Of a stretch of 52,764 bases of DNA, positions 13,323 through 21,651 are shown piece by piece. Every line of letters starts with the position of its first letter. Position 1 is the stretch's first letter. The notes beneath the pieces were generated by a model. The model was not told the origin of the DNA, made no database searches, and worked only from the letters and a program-made list of their open reading frames with translations. The stretch lies in the IMG/VR virus record IMGVR_UViG_3300025133_007827, positions 1 to 52,764 of that record, one strand, 5' to 3'. A program made the translations under genes and the position numbers. Origin of the DNA: a virus.

Positions 13323-13829
13323 TTACTTACAAAAATTCCTGGCTGACTCAAATGTACCGTTATTGCTATAATAGCAACTCGGACAGAGCAGTCTTAAATT
13401 ATCTCTCTGGTAATTTGATGTGTCTCCATCGACAAAATCAAGTTTCAAACATATTGTATCAGTAACGATATTTTTCTCATTAAAGGCACAAATTCCACAC
13501 TCTTCTATGAGATATCCCTCATCACATAATCTTCGTTTAATTCTGGCTAGTGTGTATGGGCTGGATCGCGATCCCGACAAGATATCAGCGATATCAATTC
13601 TGTAGCTTCCGTACCCTTTTTTGATCCCCACACCAGATTGGTTCAGTCCCTTTTCAAAAACTCCATACCTTTTAGCATACTTCTTATACGTAGTGTAATC
13701 GACCCCAATCCACCGCGCTGCTGCTGCATTGGACTTAGTGTTCTGGATAGCACTTTCAATCATATTTTTCGTCAGTATGATCCGTTTCCCGGGAATCCTG
13801 AGCGGTCTATGCGAGATTGGTCTATCCAT
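13323..13829 (-). CDS. HNH-like zinc protein with N-terminal helix-turn-helix; catalytic His apparently lost
   Basis: A 168-residue protein. Residues about 20-60 look like a DNA-binding helix-turn-helix (IESAIQNTKSNAAAARWIGVDYTTYKKYA). The C-terminal part has the paired CxxC zinc ligands of HNH proteins (CGIC at about 113-116, CPSC at about 151-154) and DNLRLLCPSC, but the usual LDHxxG is LDFVDGD, with Phe in place of the first His. It is therefore likely a DNA-binding protein or regulator descended from an HNH homing-type endonuclease, rather than an active nuclease. Confidence 0.65.
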   Translation of the reverse strand: MDRPISHRPLRIPGKRIILTKNMIESAIQNTKSNAAAARWIGVDYTTYKKYAKRYGVFEKGLNQSGVGIKKGYGSYRIDIADILSGSRSSPYTLARIKRRLCDEGYLIEECGICAFNEKNIVTDTICLKLDFVDGDTSNYQRDNLRLLCPSCYYSNNGTFESARNFCK

Positions 13830-13831
13830 TC

Positions 13832-14071
13832 CTATGTTTTTTGATATACCGTTAAACGATATCCAAATTTGTGATATTCACGCGTTCGCAGGTCTTGACC
13901 CTCCTGATCATTTATTTTTCTGTGAGCGTGATTACTATCATGTCTAGTCTGCTCAAGCCAGAAAAGGTCCCCTTCTTCGATTTCATCAAATCGTAGTGTA
14001 TCAAACTCAGTCATTCCGGCTCGTGGAGTATCTGTCCAGATACCGTCATGAGCTGGATTATTTTCAGCCAT
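13832..14071 (-). CDS. Hypothetical protein, 79 aa
   Basis: Not recognised. Acidic and histidine-containing (EEGDLFWLEQTRHDSNHAHRK), with a short strand-rich end (HKFGYRLTVYQKT). No signal peptide or membrane segment. Confidence 0.6.
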   Translation of the reverse strand: MAENNPAHDGIWTDTPRAGMTEFDTLRFDEIEEGDLFWLEQTRHDSNHAHRKINDQEGQDLRTREYHKFGYRLTVYQKT

Positions 14072-14248
14072 CTATACCTTCTCCCAAGAAGTCTTCGCAT
14101 CTTGGATTATATCAGCAATGTAGCTCATGAGCTCAGTAACCTCTTGATTTCCGCCCAAATTGTTACGTTCTAGAATATCAAATAGCGCGTCCAATGCATT
14201 CTTTGCGTGTTCTAGCTTTTCTATACCCTGTTGGTCAATCTTTGGCAT
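14072..14248 (-). CDS. Small helical protein, 58 aa
   Basis: ATG at 14248, TAG at 14072-14074. The product is a helical protein (IEKLEHAKNALDALFDILER, then VTELMSYIADIIQDAKTSWE). It overlaps the upstream gene by 14 bases; GGAGA lies about 9 bases before its ATG. Composition matches its neighbours. Function unknown. Confidence 0.65.
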   Translation of the reverse strand: MPKIDQQGIEKLEHAKNALDALFDILERNNLGGNQEVTELMSYIADIIQDAKTSWEKV

Positions 14249-14453
14249 TTTGTTTCTCCTGTAATAATATTTTTTTGGTTTCTTCTTGTTCCTGGGAATC
14301 GTCTATGGGATTGTTCTTATTTAAGATCTCATCCATAGCAGCCTTCAACCGGTTAAGTTCTGACCAGGCCAACATTTGAACAAATTCATCTTGTTCAGAA
14401 TCTATAACCACAGTCATCAATTTTTGTATATATGGACCATACTTGTCTGTCAT
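14235..14453 (-). CDS. Hypothetical helical protein, 72 aa
   Basis: Not recognised. Helical with charged C-terminal tail (SQEQEETKKILLQEKQNAKD). GAGGAAA lies before the ATG at 14453. It is the first gene left of the carbohydrate locus and is preceded by an AT-rich gap. Confidence 0.6.
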   Translation of the reverse strand: MTDKYGPYIQKLMTVVIDSEQDEFVQMLAWSELNRLKAAMDEILNKNNPIDDSQEQEETKKILLQEKQNAKD

Positions 14454-14466
14454 GATTGATTTCCTC

Positions 14467-14474
14467 TATTTATA
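14467..14474 (-). promoter_or_regulatory. Possible T4-type late promoter element
   Basis: The minus strand reads TATAAATA here, the exact consensus of T4 late promoters recognised through gp55. It lies 13 bases upstream of the ATG at 14453. The surroundings are AT repeats, so chance is likely enough, and no gp55 gene is in the window. Confidence 0.25.
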
Positions 14475-14503
14475 TATATATAGATATAACCCAAACCACA
14501 ATA

Positions 14504-15739
14504 TTATATCTGTTTTTTGTCGACTCGGATTAAATCTTGTTCACGCGTCTGTAAGGACTTGATGTGAAATTTGAAAATATCATATTCCATCTCACCTATC
14601 TCTCCACTATCCTGTATCAATTTTGATAAATTAACTAATATCTGAAAATTGTCCGGTGTGAGTTGTTGTGCATCAAACTCCACTACAATGTCATGATACT
14701 TTGTTGTGTCTGTAACCCCGTACATCTTTATCCTTTCACTCAAATTAAATTGAGTGTTCGGTTGTTCTTCTTTGATATAATCAATCCTGTAGTCAGAACC
14801 AGAATCTAAATATATCTTATCACACCATGGTTCTAATTCTCTCAATAAATTGATATCGGTACGATATACCTTAAATCCTATATCATATTTTGGAGGTATG
14901 ATTGGGTTCATGAACAGATCATGTTGTACCATGTGACCCCACTTGCGGATGAAATTACGAGTGCTTCTGAGATTCTGGGCTAGCCATTCATCCGACTCTC
15001 TACCTTTCATGAAGACCTGGCCCGCTGGATTCCTCAGTGCTCCATCTTTGAATCTACTACCACGGCAGGTCATGTGATAGACAAATCCTTCCCAAGTCTG
15101 TATCAGGTCATAACCAGCCAATACAAATCTATTGAATATATCAGAGTCTTCTTTGGACTGCGGAGCATATAGTGGATCGTGTCCACCTATTGCGAGAAAG
15201 TCATCCTTGTACATCGCCCAAGGTGCAAATATACCTTCTGTTGTCGGGACGTTATCAAACTGTCCCACCCTTTCATCAACATACTGCAGTAATTCTTGTT
15301 CTTTAAATTCTTCGGGTTCTATCCCGTAATCCATCAATATCTTCTCAGGTCCATCCGGATGCAGTGGTGGTTCTATCCGTGTCGCGCTCACTACCTTACC
15401 TGGCTCAAGATGTTTCAATACTGCATCATCCATACCCGGACAGGCATACATGTCAGCATGATATATCATCACGATATCGTTACTGGCCATGTCGACTAGT
15501 GTGTCATACAGGATGGTGTGACCTAATCGGGCCGGCCCTTCATTCCTGTGAATCTTTACATTCGAATCCTTCTCTGCTGTGGCTTTCATCCATTCCCACG
15601 TTCCATCATCCGAGAAGTCATCAGCCCAACAGATTTCATGCCCGTATCCTAGATTCTTCCTGATACTGTTGTAGGACCACTTCAGGTACTTTAGGTTGTT
15701 CCGGCTGGGTTGTATAAAACTTATTGCTCTATCGTTCAC
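14504..15739 (-). CDS. Family 2-like glycosyltransferase (GT-A fold), GTG start
   Basis: About 411 residues from the GTG at 15739, which overlaps the upstream TGA. The N-terminal GT-A domain starts NDRAISFIQPSRNNLKYL, has an acidic CWADDFSDDGTWEWM segment (UDP/nucleotide-binding) and IVMIYHADMYACPG at about 118-131, a DxD-like site. EDSDIFNRFVLAGYDLIQT is the usual acceptor-side Asp region. The last 120 residues are a separate part of unknown role. It is the last gene of the carbohydrate locus. Confidence 0.8.
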   Translation of the reverse strand: MNDRAISFIQPSRNNLKYLKWSYNSIRKNLGYGHEICWADDFSDDGTWEWMKATAEKDSNVKIHRNEGPARLGHTILYDTLVDMASNDIVMIYHADMYACPGMDDAVLKHLEPGKVVSATRIEPPLHPDGPEKILMDYGIEPEEFKEQELLQYVDERVGQFDNVPTTEGIFAPWAMYKDDFLAIGGHDPLYAPQSKEDSDIFNRFVLAGYDLIQTWEGFVYHMTCRGSRFKDGALRNPAGQVFMKGRESDEWLAQNLRSTRNFIRKWGHMVQHDLFMNPIIPPKYDIGFKVYRTDINLLRELEPWCDKIYLDSGSDYRIDYIKEEQPNTQFNLSERIKMYGVTDTTKYHDIVVEFDAQQLTPDNFQILVNLSKLIQDSGEIGEMEYDIFKFHIKSLQTREQDLIRVDKKQI

Positions 15740-15894
15740 TTCAACATCCACATAGCGAACACTACAGCACCTACAAAGCTCATCCAGAACATCGCAATAA
15801 ACAGAATTGACAACAATGGTTCCCACCATTGGATCTTACCATCTCTGTTCCAGTCCGTTAATGTTAATAATATCTTTTTTATGTTTTTACCCAT
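15736..15894 (-). CDS. Small membrane protein, 52 aa
   Basis: ATG at 15894, overlapping the upstream stop by 8 bases; TGA at 15736-15738, overlapping the next GTG. The product starts MGKNIKKILLTLTDWNRDGK (an EF-hand-like DWNRDGKI stretch) and continues into a hydrophobic segment (PLLSILFIAMFWMSFVGAVV). The DxNxDGxI pattern followed by a membrane helix recurs in small phage membrane proteins. Its place inside a glycosyltransferase operon suggests a membrane partner, by context only. Confidence 0.7.
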   Translation of the reverse strand: MGKNIKKILLTLTDWNRDGKIQWWEPLLSILFIAMFWMSFVGAVVFAMWMLK

Positions 15895-16798
15895 GTGTAT
15901 TTCTCCATTTTTTTAACCAAGCTTTTTCCGTGTAGTGTTTTTGAAACCGCCGACCGGCTGTTTCGCTACAAAGTTTATAAAATTTTTCATTACTCTTTAA
16001 CTGCTTACCTATTTCGACTGCACGGTCTAAATCACCAACATCCACTGTGGTGAGTGGATGGCATAATTCTTGTGTATCCAATCCCTTGTATCCGATAGAT
16101 GGTATTCCGTGCCAAGCACAATTCATTGCAAACGTGCCGGCCGCATGGGTTCGCATTAAATGTACTCCAATGTTGAATTGACTGAGTGCGGTTATCCATT
16201 CCCTCCAATTCATGTAGGCCATGTAATTGATATCTTGGATAGCGTCCTCCTGTGGTTGTTTTCTACCCATCGATGGAGCAGCAATTGGATCTCCTATTTC
16301 TCTTGCCACCATATAAGAATCAAATCCACCATACCAAGAAACAAAATTACCACCAATGATGGTTGCATCAGTCCACTCATTCCGCGGTACTAATCCATCT
16401 GGTATCATGAGACTCCTCATGACTCTTACATCTTTGCAACCTAAACCCATGTAGTACTTGACATCACTTTCATTGTGACAATAAACCCAATCAGCATCCA
16501 TGAGACAGTTATAATAGTGAAACTGATTACCTATATCATAATCTTGAAAATACCAATGTGGACCTTCTTGCATCACTGCGACTTTATCACAGCATTTTCT
16601 GATGAAGTCTAAACTGACTTTTGGTTCATTCTTTGGTATAATGACAATCCCCAAATCGAAATGTTCTTTCGGATGCACGTCTAGCGCGCACATTGGAGCA
16701 TCTAGCGCCAAACACCAAGCAACTTCTGTACGAGCGTTGGGGAAATTTCTTGGATACTTCTGATTCGTACCCGTCTCTGAAAAGAATGCTATTTTCAT
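15887..16798 (-). CDS. Glycosyltransferase-like protein (GT-B type)
   Basis: 303 residues. It opens with KIAFFSETG (N-terminal Rossmann strand) and has a C-terminal half with GVHLMRTHAAGTFAMNCAWH and GIPSIGYKGLDTQELCHPLT, the arrangement of the nucleotide-sugar binding half of GT-B enzymes (acidic or His-rich loop, then xGIPxIG). No exact CAZy family can be assigned by eye. Overlaps by 4 bases with the NodB-like gene upstream. Confidence 0.65.
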   Translation of the reverse strand: MKIAFFSETGTNQKYPRNFPNARTEVAWCLALDAPMCALDVHPKEHFDLGIVIIPKNEPKVSLDFIRKCCDKVAVMQEGPHWYFQDYDIGNQFHYYNCLMDADWVYCHNESDVKYYMGLGCKDVRVMRSLMIPDGLVPRNEWTDATIIGGNFVSWYGGFDSYMVAREIGDPIAAPSMGRKQPQEDAIQDINYMAYMNWREWITALSQFNIGVHLMRTHAAGTFAMNCAWHGIPSIGYKGLDTQELCHPLTTVDVGDLDRAVEIGKQLKSNEKFYKLCSETAGRRFQKHYTEKAWLKKWRNTHG

Positions 16799-17460
16799 AA
16801 CTCACTGATCGTTTTGTAACTGAGCTGTCTATCTGTCGAGAGAAAACTCAATATGTTTCTAAAATTTTCATAATTGGATTCATTCCATTGATTGTCATTC
16901 CAATCACCTGCAATGTGAGATTGAAACATGAAAGCACCTGCCCATTCACTAATTTGGTCAATCTCGTTGATGCCATCACATCCATACAGAGTACGTGTAT
17001 CAAAATTGATTCCACGATTGATCTGATCATGTGCAGCAACCCAGTCAAAGGCTAATCCGACAGCCTGTGCTGATTCTTGATTACAACCCCATCCAGGCAT
17101 TCTAAATCCTTTGGGTTTATAGTCAAGTGCAGTCCACTCTTTAAATGATTCTATCAATCTATTCTGTGCTTGTTGGAAATTTAATTCTAAAAATTCTTGT
17201 TCACCTATCCCATTCGACTGACAGTCGTGATAATGACCATGAGCTGCTAACTCTACCCACTCTCTGTCCAACCAAAACTTAACCCAATCTGGATACTGAG
17301 ACAACGGATACTTGTGATGATAATTCGATGGTACAAACAGAGTGAATTTACATCCAAACTCTTCATTCAGTGCTTCTAAGTACCCAACTGACTCATCACC
17401 TTCACAGCCCCATCCCTGCTCTGGATGCAAGTCGTCTATCGCGATGATGACATTATTCAA
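16795..17460 (-). CDS. Polysaccharide deacetylase-like (NodB/CE4 family)
   Basis: 221 residues with the NodB pattern: IAIDDLHP at about 5-12 (motif 1 with two Asp), ELAAHGHYHDC at about 70-80 (motif 2, HxxxH zinc ligands), GFRMPGWG at about 119-126 (motif 3, RxPxG) and AFMFQSHIAG near 190 (His of the last motif). CE4 enzymes remove N- or O-acetyl groups from sugars with a bound metal. Without a signal peptide it probably acts in the cytoplasm on a nucleotide sugar or lipid-linked glycan. Confidence 0.8.
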   Translation of the reverse strand: MNNVIIAIDDLHPEQGWGCEGDESVGYLEALNEEFGCKFTLFVPSNYHHKYPLSQYPDWVKFWLDREWVELAAHGHYHDCQSNGIGEQEFLELNFQQAQNRLIESFKEWTALDYKPKGFRMPGWGCNQESAQAVGLAFDWVAAHDQINRGINFDTRTLYGCDGINEIDQISEWAGAFMFQSHIAGDWNDNQWNESNYENFRNILSFLSTDRQLSYKTISEL

Positions 17461-18416
17461 AACGTCGCCTTTATGGTTTCCAGCAAACCGGTATAATCAT
17501 TAAGTCCGGTTCTGTTGATCTTATGACCAAATTCTTCTGCCTGTTCCACGTTGTTCATCTCATCAATCACGTCAAAGACTGGAATGACATTTGTTCCTGA
17601 GAATTTTCTCCAATAGCTGTCCGGACCAAAGTAGTTCGGTCTCAATTCTCTCCCCTGAGTGATGTACACAACGGTTGTGCCACCAAAGAGACAACTAAAG
17701 ATTGCATTTCCGCCACACACGCTGATGAACCTCTCACAGTTTGCTAACAGTCTGAGCTGAAACTCGTTATATGAGAGTCCGGTTGCCGCATTTGCGTCCT
17801 GCCATAGATCATCAAACAGATACACATTATCCATCATGGATGGTAACTGTCTGTCTATGATGACTTTCCCATTAGCAATCGCTGTGATGTGTTCATTCAT
17901 CTGAGCAGCATTCCGCTCGTTCTGATCAATCGCGAATGATGTCTCTCTGTTTGTGGGTCTCTTATAGACCACTGCATAACCCTGCTCCGTCAGATAATCG
18001 AACATCTCATAGAGACACTTCACATCAAAGAAATGAAATCTTGGAGGTCTACCGTGCTCAAAATTATAAATATTGCTGATGAAGACCATTGGTTTGTCGC
18101 CTGGAAAAAACTCATTGTTCCGGAATACTGATTTGTATGGTGGTGCCATCCACTGCGAGTAATCTAAGACTGCCGGTTTGTCATGTGGACTCTTTCCGTG
18201 AATCCAATCGTTCGGTAAACTACCTAACCCGGCTGCTTGGTTGTCTATGGTACGCTCCGTAAATAATTCTTGCACGTTATCGCAGAAGTAATAAAATGGA
18301 GTCATCCCCGTAGAGGTCACGACTCCCTTCAATTGATCATTCCTGTGTAACCAATACGCATAAGGAACCGATAAGGCAAGCTCTACACCAAATTCTGGAT
18401 TTGTCTGGACTATCAT
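17457..18416 (-). CDS. Glycosyltransferase-like protein of unknown family
   Basis: 319 residues, soluble, alpha/beta. The segment CERFISVCGGNAIFSCLFGG followed by TTVVYITQG is typical of GT-B-like or GT61-like proteins (Gly-rich loop presenting a nucleotide-binding site). KPMVFISNIYNF and YAVVYKRPTN are Rossmann-like strands. No specific family or donor can be assigned. Coupled by 4-base overlaps to both neighbours. Confidence 0.55.
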   Translation of the reverse strand: MIVQTNPEFGVELALSVPYAYWLHRNDQLKGVVTSTGMTPFYYFCDNVQELFTERTIDNQAAGLGSLPNDWIHGKSPHDKPAVLDYSQWMAPPYKSVFRNNEFFPGDKPMVFISNIYNFEHGRPPRFHFFDVKCLYEMFDYLTEQGYAVVYKRPTNRETSFAIDQNERNAAQMNEHITAIANGKVIIDRQLPSMMDNVYLFDDLWQDANAATGLSYNEFQLRLLANCERFISVCGGNAIFSCLFGGTTVVYITQGRELRPNYFGPDSYWRKFSGTNVIPVFDVIDEMNNVEQAEEFGHKINRTGLNDYTGLLETIKATF

Positions 18417-19078
18417 GATACCGTCTTGATCACTTGAAACGCTTCTGCGAATGTAGTATTCGCTTGAATACCACGGTACCTAGCAAGGGTTTCAAGATTT
18501 TTTGGAACATCAAATCCAACCTTCGCATATTTTTTAATTTGACTTTTGTGACAATTTGCAATACGTAACTTGTCTTCAAAATGAGCGGTGATGTCACTGT
18601 AGTAGGTGGGTTTCATTTCGTTTTCTGTGTGCCTTGGAATCGGTATCTGTTCATAACAGAATACATTTGGCACATACCGAGCCGCAGCTATAGAAGCTCT
18701 ATATGTTGCAATATGATCTTGATTTGAATCCCCAGCCCAGTGCGTGTATAGAGTATCGATCTGATCTCGTTTAATATACCTCTCGATATCGGAAACTGAA
18801 TCAAAACTAAAAGGTACATACAAATCTGTATAAGATAGCATAATCAGTTCAGCTCCTATGATCTCAGCCGCATTACCCGCTTCTTCATACAGTTGTGTAC
18901 CGGTCCGGATCACCTTTCCAGTCACCCCATCTGTGGACTGAGAATTTGTCATAACCAATATGGTTACATCATCTCCATCCTGGACGTGACGCATCAGTGT
19001 ACCGCTACATCCAAATTCAATATCATCCGGATGAGCACCAATCGCCATAACATTCTTTTTAGAATCGTGAAATATCAT
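18413..19078 (-). CDS. LmbE-like deacetylase (PIG-L family)
   Basis: 221 residues with the PIG-L signature: AIGAHPDDIEFGC at about 12-24 (zinc-binding HPDDxE) and THWAGDSNQDHIAT at about 112-125 (the HxxDxxxDH-like element). The family deacetylates N-acetylglucosamine-type groups in lipids, mycothiol and polysaccharides, or acts on other amides. Together with the WbqC-like and aminotransferase neighbours it suggests an amino sugar made, acylated or deacylated in the locus. Confidence 0.85.
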   Translation of the reverse strand: MIFHDSKKNVMAIGAHPDDIEFGCSGTLMRHVQDGDDVTILVMTNSQSTDGVTGKVIRTGTQLYEEAGNAAEIIGAELIMLSYTDLYVPFSFDSVSDIERYIKRDQIDTLYTHWAGDSNQDHIATYRASIAAARYVPNVFCYEQIPIPRHTENEMKPTYYSDITAHFEDKLRIANCHKSQIKKYAKVGFDVPKNLETLARYRGIQANTTFAEAFQVIKTVS

Positions 19079-19647
19079 ATATGTGTCAACGCAGTATAAT
19101 AGTCTGGAACGTCTGGTTGAAAATAACTCACTGCGATATCACCGAATAGCGGTTCATCTAAATAATTTTCCCCATGGGGACCTGATATGTAATGAGTCGC
19201 TCCGACCTCTTCACAGATATCTACTAATCTTTGAGTCTTCTTCGTCTTTAAGTGCATTTCAGATGCAAAGGTCATTGGGGTCTTCACACCAAGCATCGAT
19301 CTAAGAAACTGTATTGATTGTATGTTGATCTGACATAGTTGATCTGTCCTGTACAGAGATGTAAAATCATAACCAAAATTCATCTTCATCTGTCTAATAA
19401 GTTTTTTTCTCCATCTGGGGTCTTTTGAAACTCGAACCTCATTTATGAGCTTACTGTTTGCCTTCTTCTCAACTGGAACTGTAAACCATTCATCTTGACC
19501 CGCCTTATTACGGAATTTATTCCTGTTGTAGAATTCATTCTTACTGAACTTGGCGTCGTCCAACACGACAAAAAGATCTGCTGCTTTCATCTTTTGAAAG
19601 AAACCCAAATAGGGAAAATGAAGTGGTTGATGTATTGTGACCTTCAA
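19075..19647 (-). CDS. WbqC-like protein (amino sugar modification)
   Basis: 190 residues. The start VTIHQPLHFPYLGFFQKM, then LFVVLDDAKFSKNEFYNRNK and WFTVPVEK, match the WbqC family (IHQPxYxPxxGyF..D.fv.LDdvqyxKnxfqNR). WbqC-like proteins occur in O-antigen loci beside DegT aminotransferases and are thought to modify an amino sugar. The gene lies directly next to a DegT aminotransferase here, the typical partner. Confidence 0.85.
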   Translation of the reverse strand: MKVTIHQPLHFPYLGFFQKMKAADLFVVLDDAKFSKNEFYNRNKFRNKAGQDEWFTVPVEKKANSKLINEVRVSKDPRWRKKLIRQMKMNFGYDFTSLYRTDQLCQINIQSIQFLRSMLGVKTPMTFASEMHLKTKKTQRLVDICEEVGATHYISGPHGENYLDEPLFGDIAVSYFQPDVPDYYTALTHI

Positions 19648-20843
19648 TCAATTTCCGGAATATTTGGATGATTCTTAAAATGCTCAATTGTTTCACGAGC
19701 TGCATCACTTATATAAGTTATATCGTCTTTTTTCAATTCTACGTACATGGGGAGTGAAAAATGTCTACCTAGCAATTTCTCAGCATTTGGATATTCTCCA
19801 TCGCTAGTGAATTCGCTAAAGGCTGGTTGTTCATGACAGGCTGGTTTATACGCATTTGCTGTTGGTATACCGAATCTATTTAATAAATATCGGCAAAATG
19901 TGTCCCGGGATACAGATCCAAAATCTAACTGGCAGATGTATTGCCACCATGTCTGTCTGATCGTTTCCCACCTAGGTGGTAGCTTGATTTCATCTGTGTC
20001 TTTGAATTCTTCTTCATACCAATCAGCTATCTGATTGCGCTTCTTAATAAATTCATCTATGTGCTCCATCTGAGAATTGCCTATCAAGGCAGCAACTTCA
20101 GTCATCCGATAATTCGATGATGGGATCTCACAAGTCACTCCACCATCCATACCTGGAGTTTCTGGTGTGTTGACATACATACCGTGACTTCGTAACAATT
20201 GAGCCTTTTCGTATATATCTTTGTCATTGGTTGTAATCATACCACCCTCACCAGTCGTGATAATCTTGGTGGGATAAAAACTGAAGCATCCTGCTACACC
20301 CAGATTACCTGCCCTGTCTATTTCATCTTCAGTTTCATTGTAGATCTGAGCACCTAATGCGTGTGCATCGTCAGTGACCAGATGGATATTTTTTTCTCTA
20401 CAGAACTCCTGTATATCATAAATTTCAGGTGTTATCAAACCAGCCATATTCACAAGTAATACACCCAATGTGATATTATGTTTATATTGTCTCTCTATTA
20501 CATCTCTAGTTAAACACTGTGTAATTGGATCCACATCAACAATGACCGGTCTGTATCCTGCTCGTATGATACAACTAACACTCGCCACAAAAGTTTGTGT
20601 TGGAACTATCCACTCGTATCTAAAACTCGCTGAAGGTATACTTCTCAGCGTGATTTCTAAAGCCGTACCACAGCTATTAGTTGCAACTGCATACTTTGTA
20701 CCCACGTAATCAGCGACTTTTGATTCAAACTGTTCAACTAACTCACCCTGCACGAATTGTCCGGAATCTAAAATGTCAGAAAACCCACGACTCAGTGAAG
20801 TCTTGTGTGGGAAGAATGGTTTACTTCTGTAGAGCTTTCTCAT
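19644..20843 (-). CDS. DegT/DnrJ/EryC1/StrS family PLP-dependent aminotransferase
   Basis: 399 residues. Landmarks are ATNSCGTALEITLR at about 54-67 (substrate/PLP phosphate site), IVPTQTFVASVSCIIRAG, DDAHALGAQ (Asp and the aromatic-ring stacking region) and FSFYPTKIITTGEGGMI, with the PLP-binding Lys. These enzymes convert keto-sugar nucleotides to amino sugars. It overlaps the epimerase-like gene upstream by 23 bases. With the WbqC-like gene it probably makes an unusual N-acyl amino sugar. Confidence 0.9.
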   Translation of the reverse strand: MRKLYRSKPFFPHKTSLSRGFSDILDSGQFVQGELVEQFESKVADYVGTKYAVATNSCGTALEITLRSIPSASFRYEWIVPTQTFVASVSCIIRAGYRPVIVDVDPITQCLTRDVIERQYKHNITLGVLLVNMAGLITPEIYDIQEFCREKNIHLVTDDAHALGAQIYNETEDEIDRAGNLGVAGCFSFYPTKIITTGEGGMITTNDKDIYEKAQLLRSHGMYVNTPETPGMDGGVTCEIPSSNYRMTEVAALIGNSQMEHIDEFIKKRNQIADWYEEEFKDTDEIKLPPRWETIRQTWWQYICQLDFGSVSRDTFCRYLLNRFGIPTANAYKPACHEQPAFSEFTSDGEYPNAEKLLGRHFSLPMYVELKKDDITYISDAARETIEHFKNHPNIPEID

Positions 20844-21651
20844 ATTCCTCTACTAGACGTTTTACGCCAGAATTTAATTCCACGAAGTGAGTTGGTTCAA
20901 TCTTATCTGGAAAAACAACTCTCTTGTTATCAAAGGGGCTGTCTGGTGAATCAAAAAACAGCTCTGCTTTCTTTTTGGAGTGTTTCTCAAATATCTTGAT
21001 CAAATCGATCACCGTGATGGGACTGTTGGCTAAATTGACTTCCCGATGAGCTGGGTCCAAGCTATCATTCCACCGGTGAAAGATCATCGTTGTTATCGTC
21101 CGGATGACATCATCCGCAAAAGTGAAACTCAATTCAGCTTCCCCATCTCCATCGATCTGTATCGGGACGCCATTGTATAGACAATCGAGAAAGTATTGAT
21201 CTCTTGCTATATGTGAATGTACCCCCGGTGAGCTCAACACGTAGGTTGGTCGCACTATGCAATTCTTCCAAACCGTTCCGCGGATCTCTTCCTCCAGAAG
21301 TAATTTTTGACGGCCATAGTCTTCAAACCCACTCAATACCGGGTCCAACTGAGATGCTATGCTACTCACAAATACGTAGTTTTTCCTCTTCACGTACTTT
21401 GATATTTTATCAAACTGAGCAGTCTTATACAGACACATATCCACCACATAGTCTATAAACCCCCACGGTATCTGTTCAAGATCTTTGGAGACGTTACGAT
21501 CTCCTATGAGGAGTCTAACTTTTTTACTTTTGTAGTGCCCTCGTCCTGTCCTGTTGAAGACGTATATCATCTCACATTCGGACCACTCCGAAAGAACGCG
21601 AACTATATCCTTACCCACAAAGCGGTTACCTCCAATGACCAACACAATCAT
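20821..21651 (-). CDS. NAD(P)-dependent epimerase/dehydratase family protein
   Basis: 276 residues, extended SDR type. GGNRFVGKDIV at about 7-17 is the nucleotide-binding GxxxxxG loop, VSSIAS is at the catalytic Ser strand and YGRQKLLLEE the YxxxK pair. The sequence resembles the group with GGxxFxG rather than GGAGFIG, often annotated as sugar nucleotide reductase or epimerase. It probably acts on the same nucleotide sugar as the CapD-like enzyme beside it. Confidence 0.8.
   Translation of the reverse strand: MIVLVIGGNRFVGKDIVRVLSEWSECEMIYVFNRTGRGHYKSKKVRLLIGDRNVSKDLEQIPWGFIDYVVDMCLYKTAQFDKISKYVKRKNYVFVSSIASQLDPVLSGFEDYGRQKLLLEEEIRGTVWKNCIVRPTYVLSSPGVHSHIARDQYFLDCLYNGVPIQIDGDGEAELSFTFADDVIRTITTMIFHRWNDSLDPAHREVNLANSPITVIDLIKIFEKHSKKKAELFFDSPDSPFDNKRVVFPDKIEPTHFVELNSGVKRLVEEYEKALQK

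Noticed and set aside
14461-14495. AT repeats (TATATATATA) before the gene at 14235-14453 as an origin or recombination site
   Set aside because: Low complexity only; no flanking repeats, no clustering of replication-protein sites.
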